A DNA stretch of 64,000 bases from Xanthostigma xanthostigma (taxonomy: Eukaryota; Arthropoda; Insecta; Raphidioptera; Raphidiidae), in contig OY754465.1 of the NCBI GenBank assembly GCA_963575645.1, forward strand, positions 38,265,501-38,329,500, read 5' to 3'. Below, piece after piece: positions 44,910 to 57,347 of this stretch. Numbering within the stretch: the first letter of the stretch is position 1; every line of letters begins with the position of its first letter. The notes below the pieces were generated by a model, which saw nothing but the letters and a program-made list of their open reading frames with translations, was not told where the DNA came from and ran no database searches. The position numbers and the translations under genes were made by a program.

Positions 44910-47449
44910 ATGGGTGCGTATCTTTCAGAACCGATAACAGATAAAATATCAAGCGATTACAATACTGATCGAATCGCATGTGGTGCAAGTTCAATGCAAG
45001 GTTGGCGAGTTAGTCAAGAGGTATTTTTTGAAGTTTTTCGTTTTACTAATATGTTAGATAGATTTCTGATTGTTAAAATTACTTATATTCTTAACTAGTT
45101 TTTGGTAAATTGTTACTTATGGATAATGCATTGCATTGCATGTTTTGTTATTTAACAGAATTAAATGGCGCCATTTCTCGGTGCACAATATTAATTTACA
45201 TTGGACTCTTATTCATTATTCAAAAGTGTAATTTGCATTTGTATAATGTGCATGTTGACGACTTGTGTTTTTATACACTTATTAACATGAATTAATATCA
45301 CATAATTTAAGAAGAGTTACGCCAGATAACTCCCCTCCTCTTCCAGGAATTAACAAAAGTGAGAGAAATTTTCCAATTTTACTTCATTAAACTTAATTCT
45401 CACACATCTAAAGCAATTCAGAAATATTTATGGATCCAAATTTTGTAAGCAACAAATCACCTACAAGTTATTATATTTTTTTTAGGACGCTCACAACTGC
45501 ATAATTGACTTCGATGAAAATACTTCCTTATTTGCTGTATACGATGGACATGGAGGACACGAAGTGGCATTATATTGCTCACAGAAACTTCCTGAGTATC
45601 TTAAAAATTCTGATACTTACAAAAATGGCAATATGAATCAAGCATTGGTAGATACTTATCTTGGTTTTGATGCAACAATTGCTACTCGTGAGGTTGTTGC
45701 CGAATTGAAAGAACTTGCTGGTACTAAGGATAAAGAAAATGATGCCGTTAAAGATGAAGGTTCTGAAGACGAAGAAAATGTCAAAAACCTTTTTGAGGAA
45801 GCGAAAATGCCATTAGAACAAGTGATGGAAAAATATCAAAATCCTCAAATAGGCAAAATACAATCGTCGAATCTGAAATCCCGTAAAATAGCTAATGCAA
45901 GCGGTGATGCAGGATCATCCTCATGTTCGCAAGGTCCTAGTTCGTCTTCATCTAGTGATGAAACAAATGCTGTAAGCAGTTCCAGTTCAAGATTAGATAT
46001 TGTTGAATGCAGTTCATCTTCTAGTTCAATAGATTTATTTTCAGGAACATCGGGTAAGCCCGATAGTTCTGAAGCCAGTCAGGGTAAGGAAACGAATTCA
46101 AGTAGTGATGGTAAAGATAAGAACGAAAAGAAAGAGGTTCAAGAAAAAAAAGATGTTGGAATGAAGGAAGAAAATGAGAATGAAGCTAAGAAAAAAGCTG
46201 AATCTAATGAAGCAACACAAAAAAATGCCAGCAGCGATATTTTAAATGGAACAGAGAAGACAGAGCTCAATGGTGATATTAAAAACACTGAATCGGAAAC
46301 TGAAAGTAAAGTAGAAAATGTATCGAGTTCAACATCTGTTGAAAATGGACAAGTGAGTAGTCCAAGTAAAAAAGGTAAAGCTTTAGAGAAATCTCCTGTA
46401 AAAGGTGTAGATTCTTCAGAGAAAGAATCTAGTAAATCGACAAAGACTTTCAATTTAAGAGAACAGAGCAGGAAACTTTCATACACATCACTTTTGATAG
46501 CCGATCCTGAAAGTGATTCTGAAGATGAAAATGACGAAACGTTTCGAGGAGATATAAGTGAAGATGATGAAGACGACGACGACGAAGCGGATAAAAATGA
46601 GGAAGAAGATGAAGAAGAGAGTTCAAGTGATGACTTCGAGGAAGATGAAGAAGAAGAGGAGGACGAATTTATTATGAATATGACTGAGGAACCAGGTTCA
46701 GATAGCGGTTGCACTGCAGTAGTTGCCTTACTAAGAGGTAAAGAATTATATGTAGCCAATGCTGGAGATTCTAGATGCATTGTTTGTCGAAAAGGAAAGG
46801 TAATCGAAATGAGTTTCGACCATAAACCGGAAAATGAAGAAGAAACTCAGAGAATTGTAAAAGCGGGAGGTAAAGTAACCGCCGACGGCAGAGTCAATGG
46901 AGGTTTAAATCTTTCAAGAGCAATAGGTGATCACGCTTACAAACAAAATAAAGATTTATCCAATAAAGAACAAATGATTACGGCACTACCCGATATAAAA
47001 ACTTTAACAATAAATCCAGAAGAAGATGAATTCATGGTATTAGCTTGCGATGGCATTTGGAATTTTATGAGTAGCGAGGATGTAGCTGAATTTGTGGGTT
47101 CTAGATTGAAAGACGGAAACCAAAAAATCTCACAGATTTGTGAAGAGGTACGGTTTTATTCTATGTTTTAAAATTGCAAGTAAGAATTCAAACAAAAATA
47201 TAAATTTTGTTATTCTCTTTTTAGATGTTTGATCATTGTTTAGCACCGAATACAATGGGAGATGGTACTGGATGTGACAATATGACCGCAATTATAGTTC
47301 AATTCAAATCAGGTTTAGCGGGAAGTGCGAAACGCACATTGTCAGATATTGATGACGATTCCGTTAAATCTGAAAACACAAGTAAACGAGCTAAGACTGA
47401 AGAAGGGAAAGTTTCTGTTGAACCGACATCAAGCAAAACAACAGCTTAA
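44910..47449 (+). CDS. Ppm1g: Protein phosphatase PPM1G (PP2C gamma), Mn/Mg-dependent Ser/Thr phosphatase
   Basis: Three exons, 44910-45020, 45486-47147 and 47225-47449, GT-AG and all phase 0, giving 665 residues (human PPM1G is 546). It starts MGAYLSEP, typical of the family, with Gly2 suited to myristoylation. The metal-binding motif FAVYDGHGG is at residues 53-61. The catalytic fold is split by an insert of roughly 350 residues that is Ser-rich, then Lys/Glu-rich, then strongly acidic (about 394-434). The second half has DSGCTAVV (443-450), [23 protein letters not shown] (Asp559) and CDNM (Asp609). It ends in a short Lys/Glu tail with an SKRAKTE nuclear-signal-like stretch. Members are nuclear and act on splicing and histone-related substrates; that role is inferred. 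The long insert is almost all in one exon. Confidence 0.96.
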
Positions 47450-49150
47450 AAGGATATCTTGTAAGTTGTATCCATTTGATGTGCGGAGGCCTTGTTGTTT
47501 ATGTGTTATATAAAAAAAAATATAAACATTATTTGATGAGGTCACTTTAATCATACATTTTTCTCTATCACCGAGAAAAAAAATTAAACTTTTTTTTGTT
47601 CTGTGTTTTCTCACTTTTTATTGGAACAATTTCATTGGTGTTGATAAACTGTCTTTGATATTTAATTAATTGTTTAAAGAAATGCAAATTCATTGAAATA
47701 AAGTGCAAAATAAGTTTTCTACCGATTAACAAACTTGCATAGAAGTGGCTTAATATATTTAATTTCTTTTTAATATAAACGTTTTATTTGCTTTGCCGAC
47801 CGGCATTTTTTAAAATAGGCTTGTTTTTTTCTTATTTTTGTTTAATTTATGTTTTATTAAGAAAATTGTGGTTTTTAACTTTCAATTTTTTTAATTAAAA
47901 ACTATGCGATAATTTCAATTGTTCATTTAATTTTTGAGACATATTTTGTGGATGTAGTTTGTTATTAAAAACTCAATATAAGTTCGTTGTTTAATATTAA
48001 TTAATATTAAATCTCGAATTTCCCATTTAAAATACTATTAGGTTTGAAACTATATGGCCAGTATTTTAATTGCATTTATCAATATTTAGTTTCATTACCA
48101 AACTGTTCGCAAATCAATTTTATCTATGGAATATTTTCACTATTTTCAATAAATTGTTTTGAACTGATACAAACTTGTTCTATTAAAAACTACTGTGTTT
48201 ACTCCCTTTATATAATTACTTTTATTGCTGAATATCGCTAACTTTGTTCATTGAATCGACTTAATACTTTAGTCATTCGTTCGCTCTACAACTTTGAATT
48301 AATTCTATTTGTACTCGGGCGAAGCTGGGCCTATAAAATTTTCCTCAAGAAATATAAATTATCGAATAGAAGGAACCGCGTTCAAAATAGTGCAGTAACT
48401 CATATTTTTAGCGAACCAAGCACACAGAAAAACACTCAAACGGGAACTATTTTTTGTGGTGACTAAGTAAACTGTATCGATACACTTCACATTTTTGACA
48501 GTTATTTCTTAATGATTATTTTAATATATCACCACCAAATCTGTTTTTAATATGTTAGGTTTTTTGATTTCCCATGTATGGGATTATATAAGGAAAGTGT
48601 TATGGTCGTGAAAGTCCCCCCCCAAAGTGTTTTTAAAAAAAAAAACTCGGGTCGCAGTGCGAAACCCTGCCGACAATATAGTGTATTTGCTTTTATAAGC
48701 AGTGTGGCTCTATAGTATGAACTTAACTTTGTTTTTGGACAAAATAAAAAGAATTACTCCCTAATACACCCCTTAAAACAACATTTTTTTACTTAATTTC
48801 AATACTACATAAAAATTCAACATCTGTACCAAATTATATACAACCTTCAGTATGTAAATCCATATCAGTAAACTTGCGTTTTCATAAAATTTGTAAGTCC
48901 GGTCCTGTCGGGCCGATTTTATTTAAATTTTAGCAGCACATTTCAATAATTACTAAAGGGTTAAATTTCAAATTTGAAGTGATTCTGAGAATTTTTTCCG
49001 TATTTTTGGGCCCAAAAACATTTTTCAACCCCTAAATACCCCCCTTAAAATGGCCCGATCGGGCCCATTTTAAATAGGCTTCTTGCGATGATGGATTCCA
49101 ACATGTGGACCAAATTTCGTTTAAATCGATTAAGTCTGTCGAGAGTTATC
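47450..49150. other. PPM1G 3' region and intergenic DNA
   Basis: AATAAA at 47697-47702, about 250 bp past the stop, is the best polyadenylation signal for PPM1G. From about 48600 the sequence (GTGAAAGTCCCCCCCC, then C-rich and G-rich words) looks like transposon debris. Around 48655 and 49310-49345 TAGTGTATTTGC and GCAAATACACTA are loosely inverted. No second gene is recognised. Confidence 0.5.
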
Positions 49151-49158
49151 GTGGTCAC

Positions 49159-49187
49159 ACATATATATATATATATATAAATATATA

Positions 49188-49219
<32 letters not shown>

Positions 49220-49222
49220 AAC
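49159..49222. repeat. (AT)n microsatellite
   Basis: Almost pure AT dinucleotide repeats with a few interruptions (TAAAT, TGTA, TACA). Confidence 0.95.
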
Positions 49223-50454
49223 ATTTCCAAAAATGGTGCCAAACTTCTTAGAAACTTATGAAACGTCGAGAAATTTTGGTCCGACCTCTAGGTCCCGCCA
49301 TCCGACCGACGCCAATAGTGTAAGTGCCTTATGGCAAATACACTAAAAATTGTCTAAAGCCGAAGTCAAATTTTTCATCCGTGTTGAGCACGATCATATT
49401 TTGAAGTGAAATCACATAATCGGTTCTAGCTTCTAGTTTAAGTCCAGAAGAAGTTTCCTTCTAAACACTGATAATAAAACTAGGAAATACAGGGAGGGAG
49501 GTCTATTCCTATATGGGAAAGTAAGTCCTAGTTGTGTCGTACCATTTATTTTGTTTTCTGTATACTGTAAGGAACTAATCTATAATATACAATATTTGTA
49601 GTAAACATTCAAACTATTTTAATTCATATAAAAATGAAATGGTATTAACTATGTATTTTTTTAAGTTCAAGTGTAATATGTTAAAACGAATGTAAATCAA
49701 CTTTAAAATATAAGAATTCTTAGTAATATTTCTATATATTTTTCATTATGATTCCATAAAAAATCATATTTTTTGTTAATAACTCTTAAGATTATAATAC
49801 TTTTTTTATTATTTGAATTTTATTCAGAGAAATACTATCTATCGTTTAATGTCATTTCGGAAATCCTTTCCTATTATATTCTAATATCGGACTAACTGGT
49901 AACTGTAATTAGTGTTGATGGAAAATTGTTTCAAAATAGAAATGCATTGATTAAGCAAGTTTCCAGATAACAATGATTTTTGATGCCATATAATCTTGCT
50001 AAATACTTGCTGGATATCGCAAAATATGGAAAAACCGGACACAAATATAAATTGAATTTAAATATGCTATAATATTGCGCCATTTTTTATCCTCGATTTT
50101 GAAAAATATTTTTGAATGAATGAAATAATATAAAAACTGAAATAAGACTAAATTAACCAATTTTGAGTTTTATTTTATTATATTTTTTTTTTCAAAATAC
50201 GTTCGACAGACGAGAATGACCTCAGTTGTCGATCGTCTGTAATCTACACTGTCTCAAAATACATTCTGAAAAACGCCTAAAAGGTTAAATGTCTCTCAGG
50301 CTCTCTTTTTAAGGGCGAGTTGCTTTTTGTAACTGGTATTTGAATAATTTTTGAAAATCGTCAAAATATTTAAAATAGGTACATTGTCAAAGAAATATTG
50401 GTTTATAATTTAAGAAAATATACAAATCTTTGATTAACGTCTGATTAGAACTCT
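49223..50454. other. Intergenic, no gene seen
   Basis: AT-rich DNA between PPM1G and IFT20, with no recognisable exon or complete element. Confidence 0.45.
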
Positions 50455-50705
50455 TCAATAAATAAAATTATCGACCAATTTTTCAGACAAATATATTAAC
50501 AAAAAATATATAAATTCAATACATTAACGTTTCGGTCCGGATTTGAACCGTCTTCAGAACTGATCTAAAAAATATAAATTTTTTTATATTTTTTAGATCA
50601 GTTCTGAAGAAGTTCCAAATCCGTATCGAAACGTTAATGTAGGTATTGAATTTATATATTTTTTGTTAATATATTTGTCTGAAAAATTGGTGGATAATTT
50701 TATTT
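50455..50705. repeat. Foldback of two SINE/PLE-like tails, about 120-bp arms
   Basis: The left arm AATAAATAAAATTATCGACC ... CATTAACGTTTCGGTCCGGA ... GTCTTCAGAACTGATCT is mirrored by the right arm AGATCAGTTCTGAAGAAG ... CGAAACGTTAATG ... AATTTTATTTATT. The loop is a few AT bases near 50578. The outer half of each arm matches the tail of the SINE at 2735-2965. The inner CTGAAGA...CGAAACG resembles a hammerhead-ribozyme core, though imperfectly. Confidence 0.82.
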
Positions 50706-51527
50706 ATTTAAGAAAATATAATATCTGAAATTGACATTAATAGGTTTAAAACTCAAATCATACCAGGGACCCAACGCTAGACAAATATAAATTATGTTGT
50801 CTTGTGTAAAATAACTGACAAAACAGTTTTGTGGTATCTTCCAACAATTTGTTTTCATAAAATGTAAAATGCATCCGAAGGTTGGAATTACACAAAATAT
50901 TGTGTGTGAACGATTGTTTAGTAACAAAAATGACAATCAGTTTAATGGGCAAGCGGTAAAATATAGATAAATTAGATACTAGTTTTAATTATAGCTGGAC
51001 GTTTTAGTTATTTTAATGATTTATTATTTTATTAGTTCTATGTAATAACTCTACATCTACAAACTTGTGGCTCCTATTTTAAGTTATTAAATTGTTTTGA
51101 AATTCAAGATAGAACTGAGTTTATATTATTTGTGGATATTTAGTACCAAATTATTATCACTTATACTTTTTACCATTTCATTGCTATTGGTTTTCTCTTA
51201 GACTGTTTATTTGGGCTAATTACGATACTTTTTCTTTGATGTCTGAAATCAGTTTGTCAAAACATTTTGTGACATTAGAGCCGATACCGGCCCATTACAA
51301 AAGAAACCAACATTATATTTAAATATAAAGTTACATATCTACCGAAGGAATAGTCAAGAATTTTTTGTTGGTAATTGTTTTAAAATGATGTTTAACTTGA
51401 GGAATATTTCGGTTTTTTTCTGATTGTTTATCATTGTCGCGGGAATAAACTGCCTTCAAAGAATCAACTCATTCAATCAAGTTATGGTACGACGATGATG
51501 ATGATGACCGCTTTGTTCCACAAACTT
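50706..51527. other. Intergenic, no gene seen
   Basis: AT-rich; two overlapping frames at 50700-50952 have no recognisable product. Confidence 0.4.
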
Positions 51528-51625
51528 TCAGCTTTAAATCTAAATTTAAGGATGTCGCATGTTTTCAAATAAATAGTTGAAAACAAATATAACATTTTTA
51601 AATTTTGATTTAAAGCTGAAAATTG
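51528..51625. repeat. Short inverted repeat around AGCTTTAAAT
   Basis: TTTCAGCTTTAAATCTAAAT at about 51528 pairs with ATTTTGATTTAAAGCTGAAA at about 51603-51622. Arms of about 22 bp with one indel. Stem-loop DNA of unknown origin. Confidence 0.7.
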
Positions 51626-51644
51626 AAATTCCAATTGGGTTTGT

Positions 51645-51890
51645 TTACACAATGTTCCTCACTGTTCCAGTTGAATTATTTGAATATTACCGCTCAAGAC
51701 GGAAGCACGACCAGCAGCATTTATGGTGTTTTCGGCATCGAGAACTGCCCTGGGGCAAGACAGGCCGAATGGGTAACTAACGGTTAAAGAAATTTTTTTA
51801 TTGTTTATTTAACCAATAGTTACCCATTCGGTCTGCCTTTCCCCGGGACAGTTCTCGATGCCGAATATGAGGAGAACATTGTGCAACTTA
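51645..51890. repeat. Strong hairpin, arms of 55 bp or more
   Basis: TTCGGCATCGAGAACTGCCC then GGGGCAAGACAGGCCGAATG then GGTAACTA (about 51731-51781) returns inverted as TAGTTACCCATTCGGTCTGC, CCCCGGGACAGTTCTCGATG, CCGAA (about 51818-51867), with a loop of about 30 bp. A weaker outer pairing (ACAATGTTCCTC at 51649, GAGGAGAACATTGT at 51869-51882) extends it. The inner stem is GC-richer than its surroundings. Confidence 0.85.
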
Positions 51891-52175
51891 CTGATAGATT
51901 TTGACTTTTTAGAAAAATGGAACAAACAAAAAAGTTTCTCACTGTTAATTTCATGGATATAAACCTTAAAATGCCGCGAAATGTAATGCGGTGTTATGTT
52001 TCAGTGAAGCGTCTAGCTTCAACCAGAATGGGCCACAAAGCTGTTTGTATCTTTTGAAACCCAGTGCTAATATCAACTTAGTTCTGAATACAGAATAAAA
52101 AGTAAATGTGCAGCGATCTATGTACACGGTACAAGTAAAATAATAACATAGGAAGGTAATATGTAAACATTCTTT

Positions 52176-52181
52176 ATTTAC
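52176..52181 (-). terminator. Candidate IFT20 polyadenylation signal
   Basis: TTTATT on the plus strand gives AATAAA on the minus strand about 200 bp beyond the IFT20 stop. Other AT-rich candidates exist nearby, so the choice is tentative. Confidence 0.4.
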
Positions 52182-52382
52182 AGTAAACTGTCAATTTTCT
52201 TGAAATATAATAAAGCCATTAAATTATTTTATTGTGTACTAATAATTAACTGAAGACCTCTAGTTTTTAAGCATATGTGTTTTATAAAGAAATTCCTTGC
52301 AATAGTATGTAAGTATAGCAATATCAAATATTTAACTTAAAGTACGAAACACAACAGACCGGAATTTGATCTTAATTTAAAA

Positions 52383-55300
52383 TTAACTAAATTGTGTTAA
52401 TTGATCAATAATGTCTTGTTGCTCAGCCAGAGTTTTTTGTAATGAATGATATTCAGATCGCAATCTTTCTAGTTCCATGGACTTCTCTATGGTTAATGCC
52501 TAAAAATATCACAAGTTAGACGGAAACTACTTGACAAATTTGTTAAATATATATTTTTTTCACTAGTTAATTATTAACCAGTCACCAGTGTATCCTTTTA
52601 ATTAAAAATATTACAGCTGTTGATTGTACAAGGAGTGCGAACAGGGCCGTTTTCTCATAGGTTTATCTATCAGGCCGAGATGACGCATTATCTAAGGCCT
52701 CTTGTTAACGACAACAGATAACGGCTCGATTTTTATAACAGGCGACGGGCCAACGCGCAGTGTTCAATAGGTTAGTGTGGGTGTTTGTTAACGCGACGAG
52801 CATGTAACCGTTGCAACAAAACTCAACGGATACCCGCACGTCGCCCCACGGAGCGACAGCGGTCGGTCTGATACAGTGGACCACGTATTTTCATAGAAGT
52901 CTGTTGACGACGACAGATGTGCGTGGACGTTTTTACCTAGACCTACCTACCTACCTCGTGCTGCTCATTGTGAATATAGAATTTAAAATTGATACATATT
53001 GATATGGATTTATTAATTAGCCTTGTTCATAATAGGCCAGTATTGGGACAAGACTTTAGAAAATTACAAAAATAAACAAGCAAGATTACAAAAATAAAAT
53101 GTGGTCACATTGCGTCCTTCAAGCTGTGCTAAAATTACACCATCTATGGAACAACGCATGGGTAAAAGGCGGCAAATATTATTTTGCCCGGAGCGGCGAA
53201 ATAGCTGGATCCGGCCCTGTATTGATGTTCTGTCTTATGACCTGAAATAGACGTACACTGATGACCTTAGATGTTCAGCGTCTATAATTTATAATTCATT
53301 CGAAATGACTTGGATGTCAAAGTGGACAAAGTACTACCGAGCCTTTAGAGTTAGATTGGTGAGAGCGCTTGGCAAGCATTTAACTAATAGATAAAAATGG
53401 CTGTCTACCTTTTAAATGATAAATGTTGAAATTCCCGTTGATAAATGTGGGTGAATTAGCGTTAAATCAAACACGATTTTTATGAATGTTTATAACATAA
53501 TTTCATATATCAGTAAAATAACAAATTTAGTTGATCACTAGCACTTTAGAAAAAAATCGTCATTCTATACGTTTCGAAAATCATCTTAAAACAATGTCAT
53601 AATTATAACAATAAAACTACTCCTTCATGATTTGTTTATTTATGTATATTTAACAAACGATATAAAAATGCGAATCGGCAGTTTGTTAAGTCTTTATTTA
53701 CTAGCATTTAGACAACGGTTTCTATTGTTTTTACGGGTCGTTGAAAATTCAAGAATACTGATGGAGTATACAGAAGCTATTGCAATTATCGAATTCGAAA
53801 TTACTACCAGTCTTGTTAGATCTTGGTCCAAAACACTGACCTCTATAGGAATGGCAAAGAAATAATACCAGTGGTCTCAAAAGTTTCATGCCGTAATTGC
53901 ATTTCTTGTTTTATCTATCTCTAAAGTAAATATATAGTCTAACACCACTTTTATTTTTTAACATATTTATAAATTAATTATTCATTCGAAAAATTATAGA
54001 AATTTTAGACAACCACATTTTAGTAAATCATTCCACCTGAACCCAGTGACATAACTACAAATTTAAAGTCCCTGGCATTTTGGTGGATTTGAAATAATTA
54101 ATAGATACTTTTGTGGAATGCTGTGCTGTACAGTGTACATTCACGTCATGTTAGGTGCGTGAGACCTACTGGAATTGGAAAGCCCTGGCTTGCCGATCCT
54201 GCGTCCCAGCTGTAGTAACGCCACTGGCTAAGCACAATTATTTAATTGTATGTAGTGGAGTTATTAATGAAGGTAATCGAATGAATAATAATTTATAGAT
54301 TCTGTATTAAGTATTGTCCACCCTTGACTCAAAAGCTGTAATACTTTTAGTTATAATAATTCAAATCTAAAGCATCAGAATTGCATTAAAACCTGTAATT
54401 GTTGTTGCTGTGATTGTTTTTGTTTAGTCATTGACTGCAATTTATTTCTGCCTCCAATTACTCGCATTTTTTCTTTTTCTACTTGGGATGCAAGTGAATC
54501 CATCATTGTTATGAATCCGTCAGTAAGAGTTTGAAATTCAGCTATTTCTAAAAAAAAAAAAAACAATCCATGATCAGTGCCGTTTATATTCTACATTCAC
54601 TCATAAATAACTATTTTTAAAGATTTTATAAGCCTCTGATTATTATTAATAATATCTTTATTCAACACGTGTGAGTAATACATAATTTCGGGGCCCTGCT
54701 AAATTCGGGAGAAATAATAAATTACTTCATGTTGACGCGTAGAGTGCTAAGCCTAATAATGAGTCGTACTATACGATAATGAATTTTCTGGACCAATAGG
54801 AACGCAGTAGCGAGCGGAAGCCGTACAATAATGAATAATAACTGCATAGTTTCTGGACCAATAGGAACGCGGTAGCGATTTGTATATTATATGAAAACAG
54901 CATCGCAATTCAGCGCAAGTCAGGGCCATCTTGTGTGCATCGAGGGCGGTGGGTACGTCAATCAATGAAGTGATTTATTATTTTTCCCTCTTTTATCAGG
55001 GCCCCGATTACATATTACTCGTGCTAGTTGAATAAAATATTATGTGCGACCATTGATCAAAGGAGAATATTCCACTCGCATGTTACCGCACTCGCTAAGC
55101 TCGTGCGGCAAATTTCACGCTCATGGGATCTTCTCCTTCTCTCACTAGTCGCACAATATACTATTATTAGGGGCGGAGTTCAGTTAAGCTTCTCTTCACT
55201 CTACCCAATACCCATCAATAATTAATACAATATTAACCCAGAAATATATGTATAGATAAAAGAATTACAGTGATATCGGTTTGAAACAGTTAAAACAGAA

Positions 55301-56837
55301 CAACCCATTTTTGTAACATCTTCCTTTTTTAAGCTAATTAATGCATAGAAATCACCTTAATATAATTTAATAAACGAATTCAATTATTCACTAAAAATAT
55401 CTAACAATCTACTCAATGTCAAATAATATTTTACATAGGTATTTATATTACGTAAAGTAGCAAGTTTGGCAATTTGCTGAATATAAAAGAGCTATCAGTT
55501 TAGTCTTCAAATCACGCAAGTGAAGAAACCATAAAAGCTTGCACTGAGGACATCTCTACAAACCAATGTGAGTTTAAAATCGCATATAGTTACTAACTCA
55601 GTTGATACAGTCTAACCGCCTAACGGTTGAATTTTAATTTTTGATTGCCATTAGTCACTCAGTTACTAACTCAATTTCCTTCAAAATAAACTAATTAAAA
55701 AACATGTAAAATGTTATGTGCCATACTGACGTTCCATTAGGTGTTTTTCAGAAGTGTGTGTACTGTACACTGTATAAGTACAGTGTAGTGAATAGCTTTC
55801 AAGAAAACATTACCACTATAATAATTGTGATAGAGTGGATTCTACTTATTAAGAACTGTGTTTATGGCTGTAGGGTATTATTTGTATGGCGTGGTGATGG
55901 GGGTAAGTTACAAGAATTATTATTTTATAAATATTTCGTAATACAAAGGATCCTATGACTGAACTTAAAAATCACTAATAACTGGACAAATTGCATGTAG
56001 AAATGTGTTTGGTCTTATCATGTCTAAATTAATGACTTTCGTTCTAATAAAATATTGAAAATTTATTTGTGTCCCAGACTAACTCATTCGAATAGGTACT
56101 TCAACTTCAGAAATTGTCATAATTTTGGCTTTTTTATTATTGAAAAAAACAATCGGAAACATTAAATTGTGTGCCCTCGCTTATGAGACTTATGGACTCC
56201 CTTAATTCACAACTGTATAGGTACTTTTTTCACTTTTTCAAATATAGATTTTATCATCAATCAACAAACATCCTGAAATATCAAATAAGTAATTTTTTAT
56301 AGGTATTACTTAGGTAGTATTTTCCAAGCGGGTTTATTTTAAGAACGTTATCATTTCGATTAGGTAATATATTAATTTTTCCGGCGATTTTCTGTTATAC
56401 TTAATACCAATAGTTTTCCTGGATATTTATTGCTGCAATAGCTGGTAGGATAGAATATATTCTTAATTTATTCCGTTAAACCGAAATCGTGTAAGCCCTT
56501 TAAATTAATTGACGATTTACTGTTAAAGCCTGGTTCTGCATCTTAAGTTTCTTATTATTAAAAAAATAAATTAAAATAATGTAGGTATAATAATATTGTA
56601 CATAGGTAAGATATTGGCATTGCATAAAAATCAAAATAGCGTGATTTAGTGTAGGTACGATGTGCAAATAAATATTACAAGTGCAATAAGTGTAGTAATC
56701 TGTAATGACGTACTTTCTATAAAAAATTTACATTCCTCTTTGAGTTCATTTGCTTGATCTGATACTTTTGGGTCAAGTACCCTAATTTTATTCAATTCGT
56801 CAAAGAAAATGCCAGATTTTGTTAGTATATCAGCCAT
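52383..56837 (-). CDS. IFT20: Intraflagellar transport protein 20 (IFT20)
   Basis: Subunit of the IFT-B complex that links Golgi-derived cargo to cilium assembly. Three exons on the minus strand: 56837-56714, 54547-54393 and 52499-52383, GT-AG, phases 1 and 0. They give 131 residues; human IFT20 has 132. Exon 1 has [20 protein letters not shown] and [11 protein letters not shown], the family's hallmark N-terminus. Exon 2 ([20 protein letters not shown], then QQQQLQ) and exon 3 ([21 protein letters not shown]) are the coiled-coil region. Start ATG 56837 gives MADILTKSG, matching the family. A codon split across intron 1 restores Lys42. In insects the protein is expected in ciliated sensory neurons and sperm. 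The neighbour on the 5' side is the BACURD gene, head to head. Both introns carry transposon remnants. Confidence 0.95.
52642..53219. mobile_element. hAT-like TIR element in IFT20 intron 2
   Basis: CAGGGCCG at 52642 and CGGCCCTG ending at 53219 are inverted 8-bp ends. The interior is GC-richer than the flanks (notably 52730-52950) with no ORF beyond short frames. No 8-bp duplication is visible, so the assignment rests on the ends and base composition. Confidence 0.45.
54655..55040. mobile_element. TIR element in IFT20 intron 1
   Basis: TTTATTCAACACGTGTGAGT then TTTCGGGGCCCTG at about 54657-54698 is mirrored by CAGGGCCCCGATTACATATT then ACTCGTGCTAGTTGAATAAA at about 54998-55037, TIRs of roughly 40 bp with a few differences. 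Inside, TTCTGGACCAATAGGAACGC occurs twice (54785, 54850). No ORF. A second, weaker inverted pair (TGTGCGACCA, TAGTCGCACA) spans 55041-55160. Confidence 0.72.
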
Positions 56838-57347
56838 TTTTAAATGTCTTGTCAGAAGTTTGAATAACGAATTACATTTTAAGCGAATGTGTAATACATA
56901 ATTTACTTTTAAATCATTGCTGTGTAATATGATTTTTAAATGGTCGAGTGTGCATAATTCATAGTAGATGATAATACTACGTTCACTATTATTATATATG
57001 ATTAGTAATTTAAAAAAAATGTTACAATCGAACTGATAGTAACAAATCGTGAATAAAGGCATGTCATTTGTGCTGTGGCTTACAATACAGATAATTTTGT
57101 ACAAGCCATAGACTACACCCTGCTTTACTTGTAAAATGGAGTGTACTTAACATTTACAATTTTTATATTTTTCATATTACTTTTACAACCTTAGTAAATA
57201 AATATTTACATATCTTAAAAAATTAAAGGACTGATAGAAGATTGTTGTGAAATACAGTTTTAATAATTAGTTGCAAGTTAAAACTTTCGCGTGTGGTTTT
57301 GGTTATGTGATACCCGATAAAACAAAAATTTTGGCTTAAAATTGGAA
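56838..57347. promoter_or_regulatory. Shared 5' region of IFT20 and BACURD (bidirectional promoter candidate)
   Basis: Only 510 bp separate the two divergent start codons, including both 5' UTRs. No TATA box stands out for either gene, and I do not see a clear RFX-type X-box. A GGTTATGTGATACC semi-palindrome lies at about 57301-57314, close to the BACURD start. Shared control is an inference from the spacing and from the same divergent arrangement in human. Confidence 0.55.

Noticed and set aside
46139-46780. 213-codon Ser-rich frame on the minus strand
   Set aside because: It is the reverse reading of the Glu/Asp/Lys-rich insert of PPM1G; GAA/GAT runs give Ser/Phe runs in reverse.
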